Source: Gigaspora rosea (lineage: Eukaryota; Glomeromycota; Glomeromycetes; Diversisporales; Gigasporaceae). Taken from it: a stretch of DNA of 64,000 nt. The stretch lies in NCBI GenBank assembly GCA_003550325.1, contig QKWP01000106.1:177594-241593 (forward strand), in the 5' to 3' direction. The first letter of the stretch is position 1. Each line of letters opens with the position of its first letter. Below are positions 1-10,337 of this stretch, piece after piece. The notes under the pieces were generated by a model, which worked only from the letters and a program-made list of their open reading frames with translations, was not told the origin of the DNA and made no database searches. The position numbers and the translations under genes are program-made.

Positions 1-2
1 TC

Positions 3-1236
3 TGTGGAAATTGTAGTTCTCCTGACCACCTCTTTGCCAATTGTCCTACCAACCAATGTAATCGATGCCAGGAATTTGGTCACATTGCTGTTAAATGTCC
101 TAAGCAATCCCCAAAGCGTACTGCCTGCCCTACTTGCAATGACTTCAACCATCTATATAGAGATTGCTCTAATAATATCTGCAGAGGATGCAGTACATTA
201 GGCCATATTGAAGCTTATTGTTCACTTGCTACCTGGAAAAGACAAAACTTGGTTTACAAGTGTGGATGCACTCTTGATCAAGTAGATAGTAATCGTCTAC
301 CAACCCATAGCCCTCGCCGTACCCACCATTGTTGTCAATGTAAAGTTCCTAACAGATCTGAAGTTCTTAAACTTTTTGAAGAGAAACTTGTATGTCCAGG
401 ATGTTATAATGATTTTTACTGTGTGCTTGACCGAGAAGACCCTAGAAGTATCCATTTCTTTATCCAGGGTGAAGGATGGGGAATGCTTGTTAATTGCAAA
501 GTATGTAACAAGTCAGATACAAGACCTAGAATGTGTCAATTAGATAGTCTTCGAGAAGGATTATGGTTTTGTGAATTGGAACACCTCTACGCATATAAGG
601 CTAGCCAGGATATCCAGTATAACCCTAACTATAACCTCTGAACCCGAATTAAACGTTATACTAAATCAACAAAGAATGCTAGACATCAATATAAAATGAA
701 CCAGATCAGGATTTACCGACTTGCAAAGATCCTTTTGGATGAAAATAACCAGACTATCGCCCAAGCCTTAGAACCTCTAACCTCTGACCATATAACTCAA
801 CCTTGGAGCTATCAACTCATATTACAAGCTGAATCAGACCTATTATTAGAAAATGATATTGACCCTCTACAAGCAATTCTAAATGAATCCTTTGATACTA
901 GCCACCCAGAAGTATGCTTTTGCTGTACTTTGAAAAAACTTTACAGTTCCTGTCGACCTTTGCCAGGAGTATTTACATGTTAAACACCAAGAGGAATTGA
1001 ATACAAATCAAGGATATTGTTATGATTGCAAACTTCCGGACCCAGAAATTTACTCTCTGTCTACTAAAGAAACTATTAAGAAAATAGATGACGATTTACA
1101 GTTTTACTAGCTCCAACAGCGAGTACAACGACAAGACCAACTAATAAAACAATTACAAGCAAGAATTGAAACCTTGGAAACTACCAATACTACTTTACTA
1201 CGCTTTTTCCAAGAAGAAGCCCAAAATGCTCACTAA
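3..1236 (+). pseudogene. gag-like polyprotein, C-terminal part with four CCHC zinc knuckles and coiled coil
   Basis: Frame 3 is open from the window edge to a TGA at 639-641, resumes to about 960, and then passes into frame 1 as far as a TAA at 1234-1236. It starts with four consecutive CX2CX4HX4C knuckles (first CGNC...HLFANC, second CNRC...HIAVKC, third CPTC...HLYRDC, fourth CRGC...HIEAYC), the nucleic-acid-binding signature of Gag nucleocapsid. A second Cys-rich stretch follows (CGC, HHCCQC, CPGC, CKVC pairs at about 260-520), less usual for gag and probably another zinc fold. The frame-1 tail (964-1236) contains another CxxC (CYDCK) and a Gln/Leu-rich coiled-coil-like segment around 1109-1190. 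Breaks: TGA at 639, a frameshift near 960, TAG at 1108. I see no aspartic protease DTG/DSG motif here. Confidence 0.8.
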
Positions 1237-2749
1237 CAGGCTAATGCCTTGGGTACACTCTGTCAAAATTTTTAGAAATCCTAGGCAGGATCATAAACTA
1301 CCTGTCAACCCAGACCAGTCTCTTATACCCAGACCTGTAAATATTATTACTCTTGAACATGAGGAATATACTCTATTGACCCAGACCTCTTTAAATATTG
1401 GACCACTTAATAAAGAACAAGGATTAGCTTTTCAAAAATTATTAGAAGAATTTGCAGACCAATTTGCAACTGATATAACTGAGCTAGGATGAACCAATTT
1501 GGTGACTCATCGAATCTATACTGAGGATGTACATCCTATCCGCTCTCGCCCTTATTCTGTACCTCCCAATGAACAAGAATTTATACAGAAAGAAATCCAA
1601 AGAATATTGGAACATAAACTGATTCAACCCTCTGACAGCCCTTGGACCTCACCAGTTGTTCTAGTACGAAAGAAAAATGGCAAATTATGATTCTGCGTAG
1701 ACTATAGAAAAGTGAATGCTGTTACTAAAAAGGATGCCTACCCTCTACCTCGTATTGATAAAATGCTTAATGCCCTTACAGGATGCTCTTGGTTCTCTAC
1801 GTGTGATCTTGCAAGTGGGTATTGGCAAGTTGCCATGGACCTCCGTAACAAAGAGAAAACTGTTTTTTCTATACGATACGGAATTTATGAATTTAATGTA
1901 ATGCCTTTTGGTCTTTGCAATGCTCCTGCAACTTTCCAAAGGCTGATGGATCATGTATATAAAGGAATTGCATGGAAATTTGTAGTTGTGTACTTAGACG
2001 ATACAATTGTTTATTCTAAAACATTTGATGAACATTTAGCCCATTTAAAAAGAGTGCTTAATAGAATTAAACAAGCAGGACTCAGACTTAATATAGAAAA
2101 GTGTACCTTCTGGATGCACCAACTACCTTTCCTTGAACACCTAATCTCTGCTAAAGGTATCGCCCCTGACTCTCAAAAAGTAGAAGCTGTCCAACAAATT
2201 CAACCTCCTAAAAACCTTACAGCCCTTTGATCTTTTCTTGGACTTGCAGGATACTATCGCCAATTTATTCAAAATTTTTCATCAATTGCTCGCCCTTTGA
2301 ATTCTTTTCTGCAAAAAGATGAACCCTATTACTGGCAAGATAAACAACAAAAAGCTTTTTAAAGAATTAAAATCTAGACTTATTACTGCCCCTATATTAG
2401 CCTACCCCAACTTTAAAGAGACATTTATTCTTGCTACCGATGCTTCTTACAATGGCTTTGGTGCTACCTTAAGTTAACTAGATAGGAATGGAAAAGAAAC
2501 CCTATTGCCTATGCTAGTAAAAGTCTACGAAAAGAAGAGATGAACTATGCAGCAACTGAACTTGAATGTGCTGCAGTTGTATGGACAATAGAACATTTTC
2601 ATAAATATTTAGGCACTACAAAATTCATCTTAGTCACAAACCACTTAGCATTAAAATGGTTATGTACAGCTGAACCCAAAGGAAGAATTAGAAGATGGAT
2701 TTTGAAGCTCCAACTGTACAATTTTGGAATTATTCATAAACCAGGCTGA
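1166..2749 (+). pseudogene. pol: reverse transcriptase and RNase H
   Basis: Frame 2 holds a pre-RT linker (EFADQFATDITELG) and an RT domain with recognisable blocks: PIRSRPYSVPP, SPWTSPVVLVRKKNGKL, FCVDYRKVN, DLASGYWQV (catalytic Asp), MPFGLCNAPATF and the catalytic YLDD at 1991-2002. It then runs into SFLGLAGYYRQF and an RNase H of the gypsy type (ATDASYNGFGATL, YAATELE, KYLGTTKFILV). Breaks: TGA at 1488-1490, 1688-1690, 2228-2230 and 2747-2749, where gypsy relatives usually carry Arg or Lys; an extra T near 2350 shifts the frame, and a second shift near 2505 restores it. The RNase H Asp that normally precedes His in the TDH block is Asn (AAC, 2639-2641). No protease is found between the zinc knuckles and RT. 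Not functional as it stands. Confidence 0.93.
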
Positions 2750-2840
2750 ATCTATTTAAATGTCGATGCTCTTTTACGGTTACTAACTTAGACAATTATA
2801 CCTGCTAAATCTTGACCAATATAATAATCTTTACCACTAT

Positions 2841-4115
2841 TTGAACACAGACCAATTTCCAGATGGACTTACTGACCAAGAACAGAAACGGCTTATGATC
2901 CAGGCTAAATATTTTGAAATTAGACATCACCTTCTCTATAAAAAGAATAAAAGAAACCTAGACAGACCCCTTAGAGTTATTAAATGGACAGAAGTCGAAC
3001 CAGTATTATATATGATGCATAAGCATCCCACTGCTGGACATTTGAGAACAGATGCTATGTATTATAAAATATCCGACCGCTATTATTGGGATCAAATGTA
3101 TAGAGATATACAAGAATATGTAAAGACTTGTGAAGAATGCCAATAAAGACAGAAAGGTCATAGGAAAGAACCCTTACACCCTATACAAATAGGAAGAGCT
3201 TTCGAATGTGTTGGAATTAACCTTGTAGGCCCTTTGCCTATAACTAAACAAAACAATCGATATATTATTGTTGCTACCGAATACCTAACACAATGGCCAG
3301 AAGCTCGTGCTGTTCCAGATGCTAGTGCTAGTACACTCACTTAGTTTTCTTTGAGAAGATAATTTGTAGACATGGAACTCCAAAAATTATCTTATATTAT
3401 CTTATCAGACCAAGGTCGCAATTTTATTAGCGAAATAATTAGAATTCTTTGTGAGAAATTTCTTATCAAGCATAAATTCTCTTCTCCCTACCACCCTCAG
3501 ACAAATGGTATAGTAGAAAGATTTAATAGAACATTGTGTGAATCACTTGCAAAAGTAAAAAGAAATGACGATTGGGATTTGTATATACCTGCTGTTCTCT
3601 TAGCATATAGAACAAAAAGACATGCTACCACAGGGTATACCCCCTTTCAACTTATATATGGGAGATATGCTACCTTACCAATCGAAGCACTTTTCTCAGT
3701 AGAACCTACAGAAATTGATAATGAAATAGACTTACAAGGAAGTATCCTTCAATGTGCTTATAATTTAATAGAAAAGTTACCAAATTACCAGAATCAGGCC
3801 AGACAAAATACCGAACGATCACAGCAGAAACAAAAAGTCTGTTTTGATGCCAATATTCGAATAGAGACATTTGAAATTGGTGATAAAGTGTGGATACAAA
3901 GAAAGGAACTAGAAGCCTCACGCTCAGCCAAATTTGAAGACAAAAGATTTGGACCTTTTCTTATCCATGAGAAATTAGACAATGGTGCTTACAAATTACG
4001 GACAATAAAAGGAAAAATTTTACAAAAATACTATAATAGTGATCGTCTTGCTAAATATTATGAGCCACAAACATGGAAACCAGTAGTTGTTATTGATTTT
4101 CCTGAAAATTTCTAG
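2841..4115 (+). pseudogene. integrase domain of the gypsy pol
   Basis: Frame 3 carries the HHCC zinc-binding N-terminus (HKHPTAGH ... TCEECQ, 3018-3143), then the DDE core. The block FECVGINLVGPLP has Asn (AAC at 3219-3221) where the first catalytic Asp is expected; the second Asp (LSDQGRNF) and the Glu (NGIVERFNRTL) are present. A C-terminal region follows with GDKVWIQRKEL and FGPFLIHEKL, like the GPY/F module of gypsy integrases. Breaks: TAA at 3144-3146, TAG at 3342-3344, a frame slip near 3345, and a perfect 10-bp tandem duplication (3386-3395 and 3396-3405, attatcttat) that shifts the frame just before the second catalytic Asp. The last 247 codons (3372-4115) are otherwise uninterrupted. 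Confidence 0.93.
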
Positions 4116-4937
4116 AAGAAATTTGATCTACAAGAAGATGAAACACACAATTTAATTCATAAAACCTCAAAATATATTTATACAACTACCTCTTTTGGAA
4201 TTTTCCCAAAAATGACCACCCCTATATTACAACCTCAAACCTTGTTAGCCCTCCAATACCTTTTTCAAACATGGAAACTAGATGATGCTGCCCAAAATAA
4301 TACATTGTGGATTACATTACAATGTGTATAGTTATGTGATAATAATGATACTACTCAGACCATTGACCTCACTAATTTAATTACTTCTTTTCTTGAGCCA
4401 GACTCAAATAATTTTTTAAACACTCTAGAAGACACAGAACAATTAGAAATTAATTTACCAGAAGTAAATGATACAGAAGAAATGAACCCAAACTTAGAAT
4501 TAAAAGACATACAAAAAGAAACATTAACGGTTCCAATTACTAATCAAGAAGAAGTCACTCCAGCTCCATTACCTGAAAAATTAAGCAGAATTATACAAGA
4601 TATTATCCAACCTTGTGGACCTCTAACTTAGACTTCTATTCCTCTGTATACTGGAATAACGTATCAAGAGAAATTACAGAAAATTCTCAAACGAATTAAA
4701 ACTCGAACTCGAAACAGACAAGACCAAAATAAACTGCATGAAGCCTATTATTATCTTGGTAATCTTATAAACAAGTACCCTAATGCTCATAAAGATATTC
4801 AATCTATAATTGAGAAGACTCAAGAAGAAAGAAGAGCCCGAGACACATGGAAGTGTGCCAAACGGATGAAATTACTTTTCTCTACTCGACTTATAGAAAA
4901 CATCTCGCAAACAATCTATATTACTTATATAATATAA
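4116..4937 (+). pseudogene. 3' reading frame of the gypsy element after integrase, function unknown
   Basis: The integrase frame continues past its TAG (4113-4115) for about 270 codons to a TAA at 4935-4937, broken only by TAG at 4329-4331 and 4629-4631. The first half is acidic and rich in Asn, Glu, Leu and Thr (for example EDTEQLEINLPEVND). The second half is strongly basic and predicted helical (KILKRIKTRTRNRQDQ, EKTQEERRARDTWKC). I do not recognise a domain, signal peptide or membrane segment, so there is no evidence for an envelope-like protein. Because all three interruptions are TAG while the frame stays open for over 800 nt, it was probably once coding, either as the polyprotein's C-terminal extension or as a separate protein made by readthrough. 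Coding status is inferred only from frame conservation. Confidence 0.5.
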
Positions 4938-5009
4938 TGATTACAAGGTTAACAGATGCTAAACTTTCTCAAGTTCTTCTCCAAATTAGAACTCATGGAG
5001 TTCGTTCTT

Positions 5010-5023
5010 AAAGGGGAGAGAAA
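5010..5023 (+). other. polypurine tract
   Basis: aaaggggagagaaa lies immediately 5' of the LTR start TGTTATAG, the position and composition expected of the plus-strand primer of an LTR retrotransposon. Confidence 0.85.
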
Positions 5024-5150
5024 TGTTATAGAATAAGTTGTAATTAATTTTGGTAGAAATTAGTTAAGAAATTAGAACTTAATAAAGAAATTTTGTAATA
5101 ACTGTATTTAGTAATAGTGATATGCGAAATTGATGTACAATGCCACTCAA

Positions 5151-5260
5151 TGACGCTTAGCGACGCTTAACGACGCTTAGCGACGCTTAACGACACTTAG
5201 CGACGCTTAATGACGCTTAATGATACTTAGTGACACTTAACGACGCTTAGCGACGCTTAG
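5151..5260 (+). repeat. 11 x 10-bp tandem repeat in the LTR (cgacgcttag/cgacgcttaa)
   Basis: Eleven head-to-tail decamers, with a further degenerate unit at 5141. The last base alternates g/a in part of the array, hinting at an older 20-bp unit. Apart from that, every difference between units lies in one of the two CpGs: cga to tga, acg to aca or ata. This is the pattern expected from methyl-cytosine deamination. The position upstream of the TATA-like box suggests an enhancer or promoter array. Confidence 0.95.
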
Positions 5261-5264
5261 CTCC

Positions 5265-5280
5265 ATAGATATATACCGGT
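5265..5280 (+). promoter_or_regulatory. TATA-like box of the LTR
   Basis: atagatatataccggt directly follows the decamer array. It is the only strong TATA-like match between the array and the polyadenylation signals. Confidence 0.5.
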
Positions 5281-5624
5281 AAACCCACCTTATTTCCCTT
5301 AGTTTTAGATAGATCCAGCCATTATATTTTATATTTACCTTTATATTAATTATCCTCCTCCCTTATTATTAATAAACTCTTGGGATTTCTAAGGAACAGG
5401 CACTTTGGAATAGCCCTCTTGTTAAATCAATAAACTGTCTATTATTTCTTGTTGTTTTATACTGAACTGCCTTAGAGAAGTGTATAGTTTCTTATAGACA
5501 TAAAAGGAAACTATACTTTTCTCTTGCACATTGCTTCACGCCCAAAGCAAGGGATTTTAGGAGTCGTGTGATTGTTACTTTATCGGAATTAAAGAAGACT
5601 TCTGGTACTGTAACAATATAGAAA

Positions 5625-5880
5625 TTTTATATAGTTGGCCAATCAATTTTCGATGATATTTTGCCATTCACTAGGCTGATTTGGATGATCTAACCACTAT
5701 TAAATGCATCTCAATAAGCTTTATAACTTTCAATTAGTCAACTTGTGCCATTAATTTAGTAAGAAAAAAATTTTAAAATAGAAGCATGGCATATTTTGTC
5801 TATAGTGATTTTTATATATGATCTGTATTACATTATACATACTATAATCACTTTTTAGTTGACCAGCGGATTTATCGATA
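5625..5880 (+). repeat. Diverged copy of the palindrome unit
   Basis: Begins ttttatatagttggccaatc and continues ggctgatttggatgatctaacc, the same order as the units at 6470-6893. It is a separate plus-oriented copy, more decayed and CpG-poor (ggctgat for ggccgat). It lies directly 3' of the gypsy LTR and ends with a sequence related to the outer end of the palindrome (gttgaccagcggattta). The next stretch (5881-6026) is AT-rich without features. Confidence 0.7.
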
Positions 5881-6026
5881 AAGACAACTGCCTTTTTCAT
5901 TTTATGAAACTGGTGCTATTTTGATTAGAAGACCATTTTTTATTTAATAAAAAATTGATTAACTTAGTAAAATTTTGTATAAATTGAAAATTTTATTTTA
6001 TTTTTTTCCAAAAATTATAATTCAAT

Positions 6027-6893
6027 TAATTGATAATCCGCCTGTCAAGTAAAGAATAGCGAAATGTGGTGTTCTTCCATTTAAAATTTTTTTTTCATAC
6101 TAAGTTAACGATACATGTCCACTAATTGAAAGTTGTAGAGCTCTTCGAGGCGCATCTAACGGTGGTTAGATCATCCAAATCGGCCTAGTGAATGGCAAGA
6201 TATTGTCAAAAAACGATTGGCCGACTATATAAAATCCGTGACGTAAATTATATATGAAAATCACATGATCCGAAATGCGGTATGCACCCATCTAAAAGTT
6301 TTTTTCTTACTATGCTAACGAAAAATGTCGATTAATTGAAAGTTGTAGAGCTCGTCAAGATGAATCTAATGTGGTTAGATCATCCAAATCGGCCAAGTGG
6401 ATGGCGAGATATCGTCGAAAAACGATTGGCCGACTATATAAAATCTCTATGTAAACTTATAGTTTTATATAGAGATTTTATATAGTCGGGCAATCATTTT
6501 TTGACAATATCTCACCATCCACTGGGCCGATTTGGATGATCTAACCCATTAGATGCGTCTTGACGAGCTCTACAACTTTCAATTAATCGATATATTTCGT
6601 TAGCATAGTAAGAAAAAAAGTTTTAGATGGGCGCACGCCACATTTCGGATCATGTGATTTTCATATGTAATTTCCGGCACGGGATTTTATATAGTCGGCC
6701 AATCGTTTTTTGACGATATCTCGCCATCTACTAGGCCGATTTGGATGATCTAACCACCGTTAAATGCGCCTCGCTAAGCTCTACAACTTTCAATTAGTAG
6801 ACATATATTATTAACTTAGTATGAAAAAAAATTTTAGATGGAAGAACGTCACATTTCGCCATTCTTTACTTGACAGGTGGATTATCAATTAAA
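6027..6893. repeat. Large palindrome, two ~415-bp arms with a short loop
   Basis: 6027-6450 is closely the reverse complement of 6469-6893, with a centre near 6460. Each arm consists of two related ~200-bp units in tandem, each carrying ggccgactatataaaat and tttggatgatctaacc, so the whole can fold into one long hairpin or a cruciform. There is no ORF. The outermost ends are taattgataatccgcctgtc and its complement. It is a foldback-type repeat; transposon class unknown. Confidence 0.88.
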
Positions 6894-7610
6894 TGTTTTG
6901 CATCGTATTGAAAAAAAATGATCAAAATTTTAAAATTTTTTAAAAAATTACAAATAAAATTAATTTGATTTGATCAAATTAAATTTAAATCAAGAGTTTA
7001 TTCAATTTGATTAAATTTAAATATGTCTGATACTTAATTTGATTCGACTTTGAAGAACCCTAATGATATGGTAAAAATTATTGATAAATCAAAAGAAAAA
7101 AAAGCTAACTAATCATTAATAAAATGAATTATATCTTCTGGAATTTTATTTTTAATATTTGATAATCCTTACTTTGAAAATTATACCAAAACATTAAATC
7201 CTAATTATGAACTACCCAAGCATACTGTTTTAGCAACTTCAATTCTAGATAAAGGCTTCAAAAATTATAATAAAAATAAATAAAAAACTGCCAAAAGCTA
7301 AGAATTTAACTTTGTATATTAATAGTTTATGCAGTTTGTTAAAATATAGCATATATATTTTCATTGTAATAACAAGTAAAAAAAAATAATATTTTTATTC
7401 TTTATAAAACTTTTTAAAAGTTGTCTATACTGCAAAGTTTATTGCTAAAAGATAATGAATATATTAGAAAAAATTGGGCCAAAAATTTACAGTGATAATT
7501 TCTAATACTGAATTATTAATAGTAGTAGCAAAATGTCAAATTACACAAAAATATTAATATATTTTACTTATAAGATACATTGCATATCATATTCAACTCA
7601 TATCTAGTAG
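6894..7610. other. AT-rich stretch, no gene
   Basis: 6948-7062 is a degenerate tract of aaattaaattt/atttgatttg motifs ending gaagaaccctaa; it resembles the end of the 286-bp TAGGGTTCC hAT MITE family seen at 16811 and may be a wrecked copy. Nothing else is recognised. Confidence 0.4.
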
Positions 7611-8112
7611 TAGTATTCTGCAAAAGAACTGGGTCCAGTTCAGAATCCAGTTCAGTCCATTAACAGACCAAGTTCAGACCCTTATTTATCAGAATTGATA
7701 CAGATTCAGATCTATACAAAGTTTGCTCAGACAATACTCGGTCTGGTCTTATTATATTGCTAATTGGCTGATCTTAAAATTTTCTTTTTTTTAATAAATT
7801 AAATTAAAAAATAAAAAAAAAATTTAATTAAAAAATAAAATTTATTTTTGGTTAATCATTTGGCTAATTTTTATCAAGTGTTCCAGAATTTATAAAAATA
7901 GCTATAATTATTATTATTATTATTTTTTAGTAAAAACACTAGAGCTTTATTAACTATTGCTATAGCATCTATAAAGTTTGAAATTTTACAGATCTTTTTA
8001 ATCTAGATCTAAGTGATGTGAGTTTGGGTCCTAATTTTAAATTCAAATCAATGTTTGGACTAAGTTCAAATCTTTAAAAATACCTGCTCAGTCCAAATCA
8101 TACAAAATACTA
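7611..8112 (-). mobile_element. Short hAT-like copy, same family as 40055-42004
   Basis: The left end TAGTATTCTGCAAAAGAAC followed by tgggtccag matches the inverted right end of the 40055 element (TAGTGTTCCGCAAAAAATC, tgggtccag). The right end, read inverted (TAGTATTTTGTATGATTTG, then gactga), matches that element's left end (TAGTGTTCCGTATGATTCA). Most differences are CpG to TpG/CpA. At ~0.5 kb it is an internally deleted copy in the opposite orientation. The flanking octamers (tctagtag and tttgtaaa) do not match, so the target duplication is lost. Confidence 0.7.
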
Positions 8113-8998
8113 TTTGTAAATTATCTTATACAAAAAAATTTTGCTAAATTGCCAAATAATTATAAGCTTTTTAGAAATTCCTATATTGTGTATGCTGCTC
8201 TTAAAAAAAATCATACTTTTTTTTATTCTTAGTAAAAATTTGAAGTCATCAGCCAAAACTTGGTAGTTAATAATATAGAATTTCTGTAAATCTATTTTAT
8301 GTAATGAAGCCAATATTAAAGCAGTAAAGCTTTATATGGATTAGAGTATTTTTTACATATTCATTATCTTGATTTAGTAAATAACAGAAAAAAATTTTAT
8401 AAATCAGTGATATTACTTCTAAAGGATAGAATTTACTACAACAATGATAAATAAAATGATTTGCAGATTTTTTCTTCTCACACTTATTAATATGATTTAA
8501 TTTTTTGCTAATAGGTTTTAAAACAAGAGCTCCAAATTTTTATCAAAGCAAGTACTATAAAAATCTAATTAACAATTACCAATTTTGAATTGACATTGAA
8601 CAATTTAGAAATATTCTTGGTCCTGTCAAATGAGCTATAAAAAATGTAAAGTTTCAGAAGACCACCTTATTAGCTAACATATTTGTTGAGCTTATAAAAA
8701 TTGCAATCACAATTTAAAAGACAGTTGTTTTATATAGTAACCAATTTCAGTATAATTGCATTGCTATATATAATAAGCAATAAAAGAATTTAACTTCGAA
8801 TTGTATCTTTTATCCTTTTTTTTACATCCAATTTATCATAGTATTTAGAAGTCAATATATATTGTTTATTGTATTTTTATTTTATTTATTTATTTCTTTT
8901 TCTCTTATAATAGGTAATTTTTTCAAAGTTGGTATTTATAAAATTATGTTCTTAGAAAGTTAATGAAAATATAAAAACAAATAGATGGAGACAATATA
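8113..8998. other. AT-rich stretch, no gene
   Basis: Homopolymer runs and short frames only; I see no coding, RNA or transposon signal. Confidence 0.5.
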
Positions 8999-9017
8999 AG
9001 TGCTGGCATTTTATTTT

Positions 9018-9739
9018 TTATTTTTTTTTATTTTTTAATAGCCGTTTACTTTGGCCGACGGTTTTATTGAATATTTGTAATATTTGTTACATGAATGAGT
9101 GTACAACTAGCCACACGTGCACTTTTGGTGCCTAATTTAAGTAGTCCGCCCAAAGGTTCTACACTAGCTATCATACCTGCAGACCAACTACGGGACCTGC
9201 CTATTTAAACTCTCTGACCCATGCTTCTCCTATTACTATCTTACCTATAAGCCAGTATATATTATGGCTTTTCTAGGGTTATTCACAATAACTACCGACC
9301 TTAGGGCTACTTTACCCTCGTAGAAATTGCCAGCCACTTACAAGAATATGTCCTACATCATATAACTATTGTAGTCTTCAGTAACTTGCGCCAAGGCCAC
9401 ATCGTTACCTACATTGCCCTTATAAGGTTCGTTCCGACCCCAGTACAACCTTATTTTGGTAGCACTTATTAGATCTTCTCTACCTCCTTACTCGGGACTT
9501 GCCAAACGGGTTTCTGTTTTTCTGGTTCCCTAGATTTGCGGTGTAACAAACACCATTGCGCCCGAAAGCTCCCATTCACGATGGTAGGACCAAGGTTACA
9601 GGTTTCATACCCAACCAATCTGAGCCACAGTTACCGAACACAGGTCTCTTTTTCATTATCGTCATCAGTGGGATTTGAACTCTCGACCTGCCGCTTGGGG
9701 AGTGACAACTTGGCAACTTCTCTAAGTCGCCACACCCTA
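9018..9739 (-). mobile_element. tRNA-headed SINE-like retroposon with 18-bp target duplication
   Basis: Flanked by gtgctggcattttatttt (9000-9017) and gtgttggcattttatttt (9740-9757), one transition apart. On the minus strand it starts TAGGGTGTGGCGACTTAGAG, has a B-box-like AGTTCAAATCC (consensus GGTTCRANTCC) about 70 nt in, and ends in an A-rich tail next to the duplication. This is the anatomy of a tRNA-derived, Pol III-transcribed retroposon. The body (plus-strand motif gagtacaactagccacac ... cctgcctatttaaa) recurs at 23972-24615 and 35512-36885. Confidence 0.85.
9660..9739 (-). promoter_or_regulatory. tRNA-like Pol III promoter head
   Basis: Read on the minus strand: an A-box-like TGGCGACTTAGAGAAG, and GTCGAGAGTTCAAATCCC with a recognisable B box. 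The CG of a canonical TTCGA is CA here. It does not fold into an intact tRNA, so it is a SINE head and not a tRNA gene. Confidence 0.65.
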
Positions 9740-9835
9740 GTGTTGGCATTTTATTTTAAAATCTTAAATGAATTTATATAAAAATCACAAGCCTCTTTGA
9801 TAATGCATTTATTCCACCTACTGATATATTTACCG

Positions 9836-10130
9836 TATTGTCCGAAAATAAGCTACCCTTTTTGGCCAAAAAGTTACACAAAAAATTGTGGGGTAGCTTA
9901 TTTTCAGATTGTTAAATTTTTTGAAAAATTGAAAAACATACTAATAAAAAGTTGTCCAAATGCTATGAAATTTTTACTACAAGTGTATTTCGTTGTGTTG
10001 AACAACTTTACTTAATCGACCTTTTGAAGTTTACATAGTAAAAAAAAAGGTTTATATGTAGCAACTGTTAACTATTTCTCTAAAAATTTTTCTGAAAATC
10101 CTGGGGGTAGCTTATTTTCGGAAACCTATA
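9836..10130 (+). mobile_element. MITE with AAAATAAGCTACCC inverted ends
   Basis: The left end tattgtccgaaaataagcta is answered by the right end tagcttattttcggaaaccta. The interior motif aataaaaagttg ... tttacttaatcga ... tatgtagcaact recurs at 23415-23879, at 34105-34386 (inverted) and, tandemly amplified, inside 17584-18638. There is no real coding frame. Superfamily not clear. Confidence 0.7.
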
Positions 10131-10337
10131 GTACTAATTAGTGGATATTATTAGAGCTCAAAAAAAACAAAGATAAAAATCCTTGCCCTAAAAGTACATT
10201 CAGTTTCATCTTATAATGCTGCTTGTGAGTACTTTTTAGTATATTAAATTGGTATCTTAAAAAAAAACAAACCAGATATGTTAATTTTCTCTTTTATGTA
10301 TTTCATCATTAATAAAATGCTTTTTTTTTTTTTTTAG

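Larger units (their letters stand above)
1..5615 (+). mobile_element. Ty3/gypsy LTR retrotransposon, 5' end outside the window, decayed
   Basis: The order zinc-knuckle gag, reverse transcriptase, RNase H, integrase, 3' LTR is that of Ty3/gypsy elements. The window opens inside gag, so the 5' LTR and primer-binding site are not seen. The coding part carries many in-frame stops and several frameshifts, so this copy cannot be autonomous. A polypurine tract directly precedes an LTR that begins TGTTA and ends TAACA. The five bases after the LTR (atata) are the likely 3' copy of the target duplication; the 5' copy is out of view. Confidence 0.95.
5024..5615 (+). repeat. 3' LTR of the gypsy element
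   Basis: 592 bp bounded by TGTTA and TAACA (TG...CA with 5-bp inverted ends). It holds a 10-bp tandem repeat (5151-5260), a TATA-like box (atatata around 5269-5275) and AATAAA signals at 5371 and 5429, the usual promoter and polyadenylation parts of an LTR. The 5' LTR needed for comparison is outside the window. Confidence 0.88.

Noticed and set aside
639..4631. Reassigned stop codons (TGA or TAG read as sense) in the gypsy element
   Set aside because: Stops of all three kinds occur, frameshifts accompany them, and catalytic residues are lost. Decay explains it better.
4116..4937. Envelope gene of an endogenous retrovirus
   Set aside because: No signal peptide, membrane segment or cysteine pattern; the sequence is acidic then basic and helical.
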